Below, in pieces: positions 43,353 to 53,600 of a stretch of 64,000 nucleotides of DNA. Numbering within the stretch: position 1 is the stretch's first letter; every line of letters begins with the position of its first letter. This DNA is from Limnephilus marmoratus (taxonomy: Eukaryota; Arthropoda; Insecta; Trichoptera; Limnephilidae), in NCBI GenBank assembly GCA_917880885.1, contig OU862928.1, forward strand, positions 36,816,962 to 36,880,961. Reading direction: 5' to 3'. Under the pieces are notes generated by a model. The model saw nothing but the letters and a program-made list of their open reading frames with translations. It was not told the origin of the DNA and searched no databases. The translations under genes were made by a program, and so were the position numbers.

Positions 43353-43358
43353 AATAAA
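43353..43358 (+). promoter_or_regulatory. Polyadenylation signal AATAAA, candidate
   Basis: Lies 212 bp after the candidate stop and is followed by a GT-containing TGTGCTTCACGGCGTG. It fits the end of the protease transcript but AATAAA is common in this sequence. Confidence 0.35.
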
Positions 43359-43479
43359 TGTGCTTCACGGCGTGCACCGATATGATTTTCTTTAAATTTA
43401 TAAATAAATAAAAAATTGTTATTAATTATATTAAAATTAAATAAAAGTTCATAATAATTATAGGTCTACAAAAACAGGA

Positions 43480-43605
43480 GATATGTTTTTTTAATTTAAA
43501 AAAATTAAAATTAATAAGGGGGTGAAGTGGGGGCGAGGGGGGAGACGGAGTGGTAACCCCCTAATACTATGCGAGCGAAGCCGGGGGTGAAAGTTAGTAA
43601 ATAAA
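43480..43605 (+). mobile_element. Helitron-like 3' end fragment
   Basis: A purine-rich GGGGGCGAGGGGGGAG block, then CTATGCGAGCGAAGCCGGGG and GTGAAAGTTAGT, the 3' terminus partner of the 5' end at 1840. Confidence 0.55.
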
Positions 43606-43654
43606 TAAAATTCTTGTACTAACTAGCGTTTTTTTTTCGATTACACAAATTTAT

Positions 43655-43868
43655 TAATATATTTATTTTTATTTATTATTACACGCCTTGATGGGCTTTT
43701 ACATTATAGTTTATTAGTTGAGTATCAAACAATGAAGAAAATTTAATACAATGAGAATAGAAAATACATAATACAATGTAACAACAAAAGCAAATAATAA
43801 AATAAAAATACATATTATGTAAAAATTAAAAGAAGTCTCACATTCAATATAAACAAAAATTGCAGAAA
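43655..43868 (-). mobile_element. LINE 3' UTR and tail
   Basis: Matches 46805-46965 and 47906-47960. On the minus strand it ends AAAGCCCATCAAGGCGTGTA then AATAAATAAAAATAAAT. Confidence 0.8.
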
Positions 43869-44703
43869 TAGGCCACTTGCATCACATTTTAAATTTTTTT
43901 TTTCCCGTTTAGGCAAATATTCTAAGACATTTCGTATTTTTTTAATCGTATTTTTGAAACCCTGGCGATTTTTTGAAAATTTCAATCCGAAAAATCAGAC
44001 CATTTTTTATAAACCGGAAAGACGGGACATAATTTTATGGGTGCGAAAAAACGATAATTACATAGCCGAAAATCATTTTTTTAAAAACGAACGATTTCCA
44101 CACGAATGTCACAGGAGAATAACGAGGCATACCAAAAATATTACATCTTATAAATATTTTTTTCCTTGATCCATTTTATTGATCATAAATCATTATAATG
44201 TTCAACGTCTATATTACTAAATTAAATGTAATATACTTGTACATGTAAATTATAATAATAATAGTAAGAATATTATAAAATTTGATTGTGTTAAAATCCG
44301 CACCATTATCAATATAATTCTAAAACACGAACAGATAGCGTAAAATGTACGGGGTTCTCTTCAGAACATCTGTCAAAAAGTCAAACCAAATGATAAGTTC
44401 GCGGAGAACAAACAATAAATCCAGTGAACGTTAAATGTCAAATTCAAAAAAATCGCCTGAAATCAAAGTGATGCCATATAAAAAAAAATCAGTGTGGAAT
44501 TTTATAAAATTAATAGGAACATTTTCGGAGACGGGACATTTTTATGTAGTGACGTCAGGCGCCCAAATAATGGATTTATTTATTTAAAAAAAAAAAAACT
44601 GTACATTTCTAAAAAATTTTACTAACATTTTCGTAATCTTATTAAAAAAATCTATCACGATTTTTTCCAAGTCGTTATGAAATCCATGCAAGTGGCCTAT
44701 TGA
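43869..44703 (+). mobile_element. TIR element family A, copy 4, full length
   Basis: From AATAGGCCACTTGCATCACA to ATGCAAGTGGCCTATT, uninterrupted, about 835 bp, no ORF. The best reference copy for the family. It sits exactly between a LINE 3' UTR (left) and mid-RT of an antisense LINE (right), with about 1.5 kb of LINE missing. Confidence 0.88.
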
Positions 44704-46090
44704 GCAAAGAAATTGGCCGGTTATTGTGGATCTGCGATTTATCTCCATTTTTGTGAAGCAGTATAACGATAGAGTGTTTTAAATGATTTGGAAATTTTCC
44801 TGAATCAAAGCTTAGATTGTAAATATACGCGATTGGAGTTGCTATGATGGATTTAATACTTTTTAGCAGAATTGATGAGACATTATCAGGACCACAAGCA
44901 TTCGATGACTCGAGTTCGTCAATTATTTTCATGACTTCGTTTGCAGTTATTTGGATATTGTCTAATTTATGACCGAAATTAGAGATTGTTAACTTAGCGA
45001 GATCGGATTCTGTTGTATTAAGATTGGCGAGAATTTTTTTCGCAAGTGTGACTCCCGCTGACGTCAAATAATTATTGGTGAAATCCGCAATGATTTTTGG
45101 GTCTGAGGTGTTCAAGTTAAAGATGTTCAACGATTTAATATCGAAAGATTTATTTATTTTTTGTTTTAGTTATATTGCGAAATACTTCCCATAAGCGTTT
45201 TGGAGTACAGTTATTTTCGTAAATGAATTTTTTATAATAATTCTCTTTCGCCGATTTTATTAATTTTTTGCAAAAGTCCATACACTTCTTGTAATGAGCT
45301 TGAATTATAATATTCTCAGGGCACCTATTCGCCTTTTCATGAAGTTGGTTCCTAATGTTAATCGATTTGATAAGGCCAGGGGTGATCAATTCATTCATTG
45401 ATAAGTCAGCATTAGTTTGGTCTAGAACATTTTGCCAGTTTTCTGAGCTCAGGTCCTCAATTAAGTCATTGTAGTTTATTTTTGCAACATGTTCAATTTT
45501 AGCAGGATTAGGAGGTTTGTTTTTTAAGGCAGAGTGCTGTTGTATAGTGATCTGAGATTGTAGAGTGAATGACAGATGAGTCAACATGGTTAATTTTTTT
45601 GACGTTGATGTAGTCTAGACAAGATTTACTCATGCTCTGCTCACGAGTATGGCTGTATATTGTCTGAATGAACCCATTTTAGTTAGCAGACATAGGTAAT
45701 CGTTGAATTGGCGGTGGTATTTGGTAATCATGTTGATGTTGAGGTCGCCTATAATTATTTGTCGTCCTATTTTTTTTGAGCTATTGATAATTGATTGGAG
45801 TGAACTCAGAAAAGTGTCAATATTTTGAAAAGAGGGTAATCTGTAGATTGCAAAAATGCATAAGTTATTATTCAATACAATTTTCAGGCAGTTGACTTGT
45901 GAATATTTCATCAACTTGAGATTAAAGTCCGTCTCTGATGTAGACAAGGATCTCGCTAGACTTATTGAGTTTTTTTCTTATTGAGCTTATGTTTGTGTGG
46001 TGTTAAGAGTAATTGTGAATAACTTTTGAATTGTAATCTTTATTAAGCCAACATTCCGATAAAATTATAGCATCGAATTGGTTATTGAAT
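44704..46090 (-). mobile_element. LINE, endonuclease to early RT
   Basis: Minus strand: FDAIILSECWLNKDYNSKVI, then IFAIYRLPSFQNIDTFLSSL and the GDLNINMI endonuclease motif. The linker MNELITPGLIKSINIRNQLH follows, then CGPDNVSSILLKSIKSII and NNRPISLL at the family A junction. Frames break at about 45630 and 45140. Confidence 0.82.
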
Positions 46091-46640
46091 TGATCCAGAA
46101 AAAAATAAAAAAATCGTCAATATTAGAAATGCTTCTAATATTACAACTACTATTGAAAAAAATATTACAAGAATACAAGAAGATGAAATCGAAAGGGAAG
46201 ATTGTTCGGAAATCGAAGATAACTCGGAAATGGATGAACATGATTCCAATTCTTCGGAGTTCAGAGGAGGAAAAGAAAAAAAACTAAGATTGTCCTTATA
46301 AGACATATTTTATAAAAGGTTACTCATTTTTTGATATAAAACATAATTATAATTGTTTTTTATAAATAAAATCATATCTACGTTTCCTACCTTGAAGTAT
46401 TAAAAACAAAGATTTTCTAGACTATTTTTTAAACTGTAAGTAAAGTTGATTGTTTCAGTAAAATAAATAAAAATGTTAAATTACATTATGTGTTTTATTG
46501 TTAAATTAATGATAAAGCTACAATTTGATTAAAATATATGTTTTGTGATATAAATCATCCATATAATGTCTGGGTCCTTTCGACCCGCGTCCGACTGTCG
46601 GTGTTACAAAATTAAGCTCGAGTACTGGCGGGTTAAGGTC
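46091..46640 (+). mobile_element. piggyBac-like fragment, possible
   Basis: 46150-46275 reads an acidic stretch (EDEIEREDCSEIEDNSEMDE, HDSNSSEF) reminiscent of piggyBac transposase N-termini. The right end GGGTCCTTTCGACCCGCG...CCAGTACTC-like text finishes CTGGCGGGTTAA, resembling a piggyBac end at its TTAA target. The catalytic part is absent. Confidence 0.4.
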
Positions 46641-46804
46641 GTCTGCCAGGTACTTCTCCCCATACAAAAGTTGGCAGAACTCTTATTTTTCATATTCAAT
46701 TAGCCGTAAACTTTGGCGTTAGTTTTGGTAATGTGGCACGTCGGATATTTTCTTACCGAAAATGACACCGGAAGTCTTTGCTTTCCAGGATGCCTCCCGA
46801 GTGA
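46641..46804. other. Short unassigned segment
   Basis: No match found between the TTAA end and the LINE tail. Confidence 0.4.
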
Positions 46805-46968
46805 AGGTTTATTTATTTATTTATTATTTATTACAAGCCCTGATGGGCTTTAACATTATGGTTTATAAGTTGAGTATCAAACAATGAAGAAAATATAGTA
46901 CAATGAGAAAAGAAAATACACAATACATTGTAACAATAAAACCAATAATAAAATAAAGGTACATATTA

Positions 46969-47904
46969 GGTCCTTACATATGAAATTGGCGTTTTGCCGT
47001 ACTGGCCACTTTGATCTCAAATATCTTCTCTTTGGTTAGGAATTCTAAATTCAAATTTATACAGCTATTTACTCATGTATTCGTGTTTCGAAAATTATAA
47101 TTAATTTGTTTTTTCCTTACTTGTTTTTCTTCTTTGCGTTACTTAGTTTACAAAATGGAAAACTTGAAATATCGCGTCATTTACGAATACGAGTTCCACC
47201 ATGTCACCAATGCAGCAGAAACGGCTCGAAGGATTAATGATGTGTAAGGCTACGGTGCCGCAAAAGAAAACACGGTGCGTTTTTGGTTCCAACGTTTTTG
47301 TTCTGGAAATTTCGACCTGCAGAACAAGCCCCGTGGACGGCTGGAGACCAAAGTTGATAATGAAGAATTGAAGGCTATTGTGGAAGCGGATCCATCGCAA
47401 ACCACGTCCGAGTTAGCTGCAGGCTGCGGTGTTAGTGATAAAACTGTTTTAATCCACTTGAAGCAAATTGGGAAGGTGAAAAGCTTGAAAGGTGGGTACC
47501 TCACGAATTGAGTGAAGCAAATCAACAAACGCGCGTTGACTGCTGCGTTGCATACCAACATACCGTTGGCTACCAAATTAGAGGAGCTTCAATTGGAATG
47601 CCTAAGACATCCACAGTACTCTCCGGACCTTGCCCCAACAGATTACCATTTTTTTTTTAAATTTAGATAACTTCTTGCAAGGGAAAAAAATCAACTCCGA
47701 TGGGGCAGTTCAAACCGCCTTCAAAGATTTTATTGATTCCCGTCCGAATAGTTTTTTTAATAAAGGGATCGATGAACTACCTATGAGATGGCAAAAGTGC
47801 ATAGATAGCAATGGTACATACTTTGATTAAATAAATATATTATTTAAAAAAAAATCGACTTTATGTTCCTCCCATACAAAACGCCAATTTCATATGTAAG
47901 GACC
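46969..47904 (+). mobile_element. mariner element, mellifera/cecropia-type ends, internally deleted
   Basis: Inverted termini GGTCCTTACATATGAAATTG (left) and CAATTTCATATGTAAGGACC (right), about 30 bp, with TA on each side at 46967-46968 and 47905-47906. Removing it restores the LINE text. Length 936 bp against about 1.3 kb for autonomous relatives. Confidence 0.9.
47155..47830 (+). pseudogene. mariner transposase, internally deleted
   Basis: N-terminus MENLKYRVIYEYEFHHVTNA, helix-turn-helix TVRFWFQRFCSGNFDLQNKP, GRPSxVD-like GRLETKVD, and SELAAGCGVSDKTVLIHLKQ. The sequence jumps from KRALTAALHTNIPLATKLEE directly to LECLRHPQYSPDLAPTDYHF, so the region with the first two catalytic Asp residues is gone. 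The C-terminus (FKDFIDSRPNSFFNKGIDEL then PMRWQKCIDSNGTYFD) is well kept, implying a fairly recent copy. Confidence 0.85.
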
Positions 47905-48599
47905 TAATATTATGTAAAAATGATAAGAAGTCTCATATTTAATATAAACAAAAATTGCAAAAATTATGTAAACCTATTTGTGTCTAGAAGAATAAAAGTG
48001 ATAGAATATACAACATTTATACTGATTAGTTTTAAGATGAAATATATCACCTAGATTAGAATATTTATTTCCGAGACTGATAAGTCTCGGAAACAGAGAC
48101 TTTTGATAAGCTAGTGTCCTGGTGTTATTGAACTAGAAGGGTAATAAATGTCGACATGATTTTTTGGGAACATGGATTCAAGTATTTCAGGACAGTCAAT
48201 TTTGTAATGCAGTATTTTATGTAATAGTATTAAATCTGTGCTTATTCTTCTTTCTGAAAGTTTCAATACAGACGTTTTATCCAGGAGGTAATTGTAATCA
48301 ATGTTTAGTATAGGAATATGCAATTTATAGTTTATAAACCTAAGAAACTTCCATTGAATCTTTTCAATGGTGTCTGAATGAATGTTGTAAAAGGGAGACC
48401 ATAACGTAGATTTATATTCAAGGTGGCATCTGACAAGGGTTTTATATAACATAATAACTGTGCCTAAATCATTGAAATCTTTTGCAGCTCTCAAAAAAAG
48501 CCAAGAGTCTTGACAATTTTTTTTATTTTTTTTAAGTTGAAGTCCAGCAGGTACTCATTTGGTGCATGTGGCCTGTAGTCACGGATAGATACGGCCATC

Positions 48600-48755
48600 G
48601 CTTGCACTATAAGTTCTTATTGATTCATGAAGCTGGTGGTTTCGGCTCCAGCGGGTGTACTCTTAGAATATTCAGATGATTGACCGATTGATTAATCCCG
48701 TTTGAACGGCATCTTGACCTCTGAGTCCGAGGTCCGTAACGCAGTATGTTGTATC
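48600..48755 (-). CDS. Candidate last exon of the methuselah-like receptor
   Basis: On the minus strand, acceptor GTATATTTTCAG is followed by ATACAACATACTGCG. Read in phase 0 it gives IQHTALRTSDSEVKMPFKRD and a stop, a plausible cytoplasmic tail. Read in the phase left by the TM7 exon (two bases) it gives YNILRYGPRTQRSRCRSNGI and a stop at about 48629. The phase mismatch of the more attractive frame may mean that a small exon between 48.8 and 50.4 kb is missed. Confidence 0.35.
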
Positions 48756-48924
48756 TGAAAATATACAAAATAATATTAATCTGACACAAAAGCTAAAGTA
48801 GGAATTCTTCATCGTAAAGAATACTAAAGAACTGTAGTGTAATGAAAAAATGTCACAAGTAGCAAGATAAAAAAACGAGTGTGCTTTAGACCACATGACT
48901 AAAGTAAAACTACAAGACAAACTT

Positions 48925-49210
48925 CGCCCAATGAACCCAGGTATCCCTGCTAAGTTACCAAACGTAGAAAAATGACCTATGACCTAGGGGTGACATATGA
49001 CATTGGGGTGAAATATGACCATGGGGTGACCTACGATCTTGGGGTGACCTACGATCTTGGGGTGACCTATGACCTTGGGGTGACCTATGACCTCAGGGTG
49101 ACCTACGACCTTGGGGTGACTTACGACCTTGGGGTGACCTACGACCTTGGGGTGACCTACGACCTTGGGGTGACCTATGACCTTGGGGTGACCTATGACC
49201 TTGGGGTGTC
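48925..49210 (+). repeat. 18-bp minisatellite arising from LINE 5' UTR sequence
   Basis: About 13 copies of TTGGGGTGACCTATGACC and variants (TACGACC). The preceding 48925-48962 (CCCTGCTAAGTTACCAAACGTAG) is an antisense piece of the LINE 5' UTR. There, the intact copy at 56060-56100 continues ACTTGGGGTGACCTATGGCA, one unit long. Open frames (YDLGVT repeats) are artefacts. Confidence 0.88.
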
Positions 49211-49500
49211 CATCCTTATCCTTATCCTTAACACTCCCCAAGTCAAGCGTGCGTAAAGGCCCGACCGTTCGCCTGGCAATCGATCACCGTTCGTATGACA
49301 TTTTTCGTAACAATCACCACCTTTCGTAACGCATTCACCAGCTTACCCCCCAAGTCGAGCGTTCGTAAAGAAGTTTTACTTCAAAAAAAGAATGTGGCCG
49401 ACAATAAATGATATTATTGATAAGAAACGCAAAGCATCAGAATTCTGATACACAAACTGACGTATAACGGTAATTCTACAGACGTAAAAGATGAGCTGAC
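49211..49500. other. Unassigned, short repeat pair
   Basis: CCCCAAGTCAAGCGTGCGTAAAG (49233) and CCCCAAGTCGAGCGTTCGTA (49348) form a diverged direct repeat. Nothing else recognised. Confidence 0.4.
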
Positions 49501-50047
49501 TCAATGTGCGAACTAATTTAATAATTTTTGCAAATGTTGGGAAAAAATTTAGCACAACAAATTAACCCCATAGCTGCTAGTAGAACTACTGAGGTTTGTA
49601 AGAGAAATTTAATAGATACAAATAAAATGTAAATTTTTGAACCCACCTCGGAACCGGAATTTGAAAATGTAATTAGTTCACCGAGAGGTGGCACAGCGCC
49701 GGGATACAATGAAATAACAGTAGAAAACATAAAATATATCAAAGATTTAATAAAAATACCTATCACGCATATTATTAATTTAAGTTTTTCTGTTGGAAGA
49801 AAACTATAAATAATCCGATCTTTAAATCAGGCAACCCAGAGGAAATGAATAACTACCGGCCTATATCCTTGGCATCTAACGTTTCTAAAAGAATTGAAAA
49901 AACAGTTAAAAAGAGACTATTACTATATCTACAAGAAAAAAAATCTGCATTCTAAACAATATGGATTTAGACCTAATCTAGGAACACATGATGCCATTGC
50001 AAAATTGACTTCTCTAGTAATGGGGAATTTGGATAGAAGTCGATAGT
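49501..50047 (+). mobile_element. LINE RT fragment
   Basis: Reads SSPRGGTAPGYNEITVENIK, ITHIINLSFSVG and KQYGFRPNLGTHDAIAKLTS with stops and frameshifts. It stops abruptly before the catalytic box. Confidence 0.7.
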
Positions 50048-50345
50048 GCTATTCTGTAGCTAATATTCTGTTGCAATTATTATAATATGTATTTCTACCT
50101 ATCTTTCAATATTTTTTGTAATGTTTTAGAGTACTTTCTAAAGCGTTCTATTTTTATTTTTGTAACTATCTATAAGCAGTATTATTCCCAAATAATTTAT
50201 CTCTAGTACTTTATTATTGTCAAATTTATAGCTTTAATAAATATACTAGATCCCCAGTTAGACCCGAGATTATTTCTTTACTAATTGGGCAATAAAAGAC
50301 TGTTAATGAATGATAGGTAACATATTATTATTGTGTATATTTCCT
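50048..50345 (-). mobile_element. LINE fragment, RT C-terminal region, weak
   Basis: Parallels 12990-13260 of the LINE at 12715: minus strand contains a LYxxL-like segment and CCCAGTTAGACCCGAG-type ending. Assignment is weak. Confidence 0.35.
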
Positions 50346-50404
50346 TTTTCTAAATTTTAATAAGAAAAAAATTAAAAATATACATATTGTACTTAATATC
50401 CCAC

Positions 50405-50605
50405 CTTTTAATGATGAGATTTTTGACTCTCTTCTTCCAGACCAAAATAAAGAAGAGGAATATGCCCAGAAAGTAATTAAATTGTATTAATTCATTAAAG
50501 AGGCCAAGACTCCAGACAGAGGTGGAATCTCCGAAGATGAAGCTTATTGCTTCTGCTATCCAACTCACTCCCATGAAGATGGACAGTTTAAGATGTATGA
50601 AGAAC
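50405..50605 (-). CDS. Methuselah-like receptor exon: TM6 and TM7
   Basis: Acceptor ATTTTATTTTAG, donor AAAAG|GTGGGA. It starts with the last base of a codon, joining the preceding exon as Gly. MGVSWIAEAISFIFG is the highly characteristic TM6 of the family. Ends in RVKNLIIKR, two bases into a codon. Confidence 0.85.
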
Positions 50606-53600
50606 CTAAAATAAAATTGATAAATCAATAAATAAAACACTTAAGATCAAAAAAAAATTACCACAGGTTGAAGATAAAGTGCGGCAAGCGGTGTATTGCG
50701 TCCTCTCTACAGCTCAGTGATAAGGAAAGCCGAGCTTAGTATCAAGACAAAGATGGCAGTGTTCAAACAAAATACCGCCCGACGCTTACGGCCACCAGAT
50801 ATGAATGCTAAACGAACGAACACGCTCTAGAGTTCAAGCTGCTGAAATGAGGAACTTGAGAGGAGTGGAAGGAGTTACGAAATGGGATCAAATAAGAAGT
50901 TCAACTATCCGAGACGATCTAAACATTGGACCACTGTTACTCTTCATAGAAAAATCGCAACTGAAGTGGCTTGGGCACGTACTAAGAATGTCTGATGACC
51001 GAATTTCTAGGAAAATACTGAGTGCGATTCCAGAGGGTAGACGGTGGGCCGCCATAGATATAGTTGGGCGAGACAACTCCAGAAGCTGTGTGAGGAGAGG
51101 ATGGGACTGCCATGGGTGGAGGCCGAACAATCAGCGCAGGACAGGAACGAATGGAGGCGCCTTGTCGATGTAGTAGGTCCCCGACCCGTATTCGGAGAAG
51201 AGGAAGAAGATGGTGATGATGACAATTAAGATTTTATTTTTATTTTTATTTTTGAGGAAGAATTACTTAGGTTAGTATTAAGTATTTTTAATACTATTAC
51301 CCCTGTTTTTTTTTGGTGGACTGGTCATTCCTTCTGTTTCCCACGTTGTTCAGCACTTCGGTTTCACGCTTTGTCATCAGGATCTTGTAGCTGGTAATGC
51401 TGAACATGAGAAGGTTACATACCGACAAAATCAATACCGGTAAGTAGAAGTAAAAAAAATTAGATTCCCGATCTGAAAACAATAAATATATCAGGTAATT
51501 CATATTACATAGCACATTTATAAGTATATAAATACTTGCTATTATTATTGTTTAACTAGCTGAACCCGACCACGCTTCGCTGTGGCTTTGTCTGATTTTA
51601 ATTATTAGAGGAGTTAACAAAAATTGTCTAGCAACTGTGCATTTTCCAAGAAGACACATTGCTTCATTGAATATCTGCTGTGACTACGCTGTAGTGTAGA
51701 ATATAAGGGAAGAAAAAAAAACGTTCGTAAATTTTTTTAAACAATTTATTTATTCAGACCTTAAATGCTTTTACAATATCACTTTATTACAGATTAGCAC
51801 CTATTAGTGTCAGCAATTCTTTGTAGTTGATGATTTCTGCGTTGCGAAATGATATCGCGAGGATGAAATTCTTTTCCAACCATGACAATTCCCACCTCAT
51901 TAATTGTTGGCGCATTATGTCGTCTGACATGCTCACTTGCTGGTGTTTGATCAGCACTAATGATAATTTTATGGCTGTCTGATGGCACGTGATCAATTGC
52001 ATTTTTGAACATTCGAATTAAATTATTTTTATCATCTAACATTTTTTTCAACTACTTAACAATATTTCTTTTGACTTTATTAGAGATTTGACGGCGTGCA
52101 TTCAACTGATCATTTTGATCTCCCATGAAATATATTTGTATAAATTTATTTTGATTGGTGTGAAAAGGAAGCAAAGAACCAGCTTTATGGTAAATTTGTC
52201 CCTGAATTTTAAACGTCGGCATAAAATTTTCTGTTATAACGTTAGCGCCAAATGAAGTCATCTGAAAACATGAATTGTATTTTCCAATATTTTTGAGGAA
52301 ATGTTTTGAATCATCAGTAATTCCTTGCAACAAATTTATCAGTGGTGCTATTGCTGATCAATTTCAGGTAGCTTCACTTTGCCACTCGTACAACACATTC
52401 CTTGAGTTTCTCCTTTAAATTTCATCGCTTTGCAGTGTGGACAAACTTTATCCATTTTACCGATTTGAACAAATTTACATGAGGTATTGTATTGAATATC
52501 TGGTTCAAATGAAAAAGCAATTCGATGGTACGAAGCATGGTTATTAAAAAGGTACACTAGCATTCCTCTTCGGCGTTGATCTATTTCTTCTTGACGTTGT
52601 TGAGATGAATGTGCTGCTCGTCTTCTTCGCGCTTTTACTCGTAAGCTTTTAAGTCTTTTTTCTCGACGATTCGCCAGTTCTTCTGCTCGCCTCTGAATAA
52701 TTCTAACTCGAACATGTTCATTATCGTCTAAACTTTCTTGATCATTATGGTTTGATCTTCTCTGACGATCTGCGTTTGCATGTCGAGCACGACAGCCTAT
52801 GTTTGAACGTGAGCGAGGCATCCCACGAATGGTGATCAACTTTGAAAAAACTTACACATCAATCAAGTGGTCACTTTTTTGACCCTTTGAAAATTTGTCA
52901 TATATAATTCGATTTGTTAAACTGATTTTTTGTAGGTTTTGCAAAGTTACGAACTGACATTCAGTACAATTTAATGAGTAAATTTAAAACGCACAGAGAA
53001 AACAAATGAGTGAAAATAAGTAATATAATTTGTTAGATATAATTCTACTTTTAAATCCGATTAAATTCTTTTAATTCCTAATTGTAAGTATCATAAATTT
53101 TTGTGACTTTTAATAAAATTAATAAAATGTCAACACTGTCTAGAACTAAAGCTATCTTACTGGAAGACAACAAATTGTTAGAATAAAACCCTCATTGTCG
53201 GAAAAAATTTATGCAACAAGTGGAGTTCCACAGGGTTCACACCTTGGCCCAATATTTTTTATCTTGTTTATAAATGATCTTACAAAAATATTTCATGATG
53301 TATTTATCTTACTTTTTGCTGATGACCTCAAAATTTTTAGAATAATTCAAAATATTTATCATTGCAACATTCTTCAAGATAATATCAACAAATTGTTAAT
53401 TTGGTGTAATGAAAATAGACTTTACTTAAATATCTCAAAATGTCATATAGTTAGATTTTCTCGAATAAAAAATCCAGTGATCTTCAATTACAACATTGAT
53501 AACAATACTCTGGAGACATTAACACAAATTAAAGACTTGGGCATCACTTTTCAATCTAATCTTTCATTTGTTAACCACATAACAGAAATCTCTAATAAGG

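Larger units (their letters stand above)
46805..48500 (-). mobile_element. LINE 3' part with a mariner inserted in its 3' UTR
   Basis: Minus strand from 48494: LYKTLVRCHLEYKSTLWSPF, DTIEKIQWKFLRFINYKLHI and RRISTDLILLHKILHYKIDC, the RT C-terminal end. The 3' UTR follows and ends with hairpin AAGCCC-TGAT-GGGCTT style and an AATAAATAAA tail. Same family as 53150-54235 and 43655-43868. Confidence 0.82.

Noticed and set aside
48972..49256. YDLGVT-repeat protein
   Set aside because: 18-bp minisatellite derived from LINE 5' UTR.
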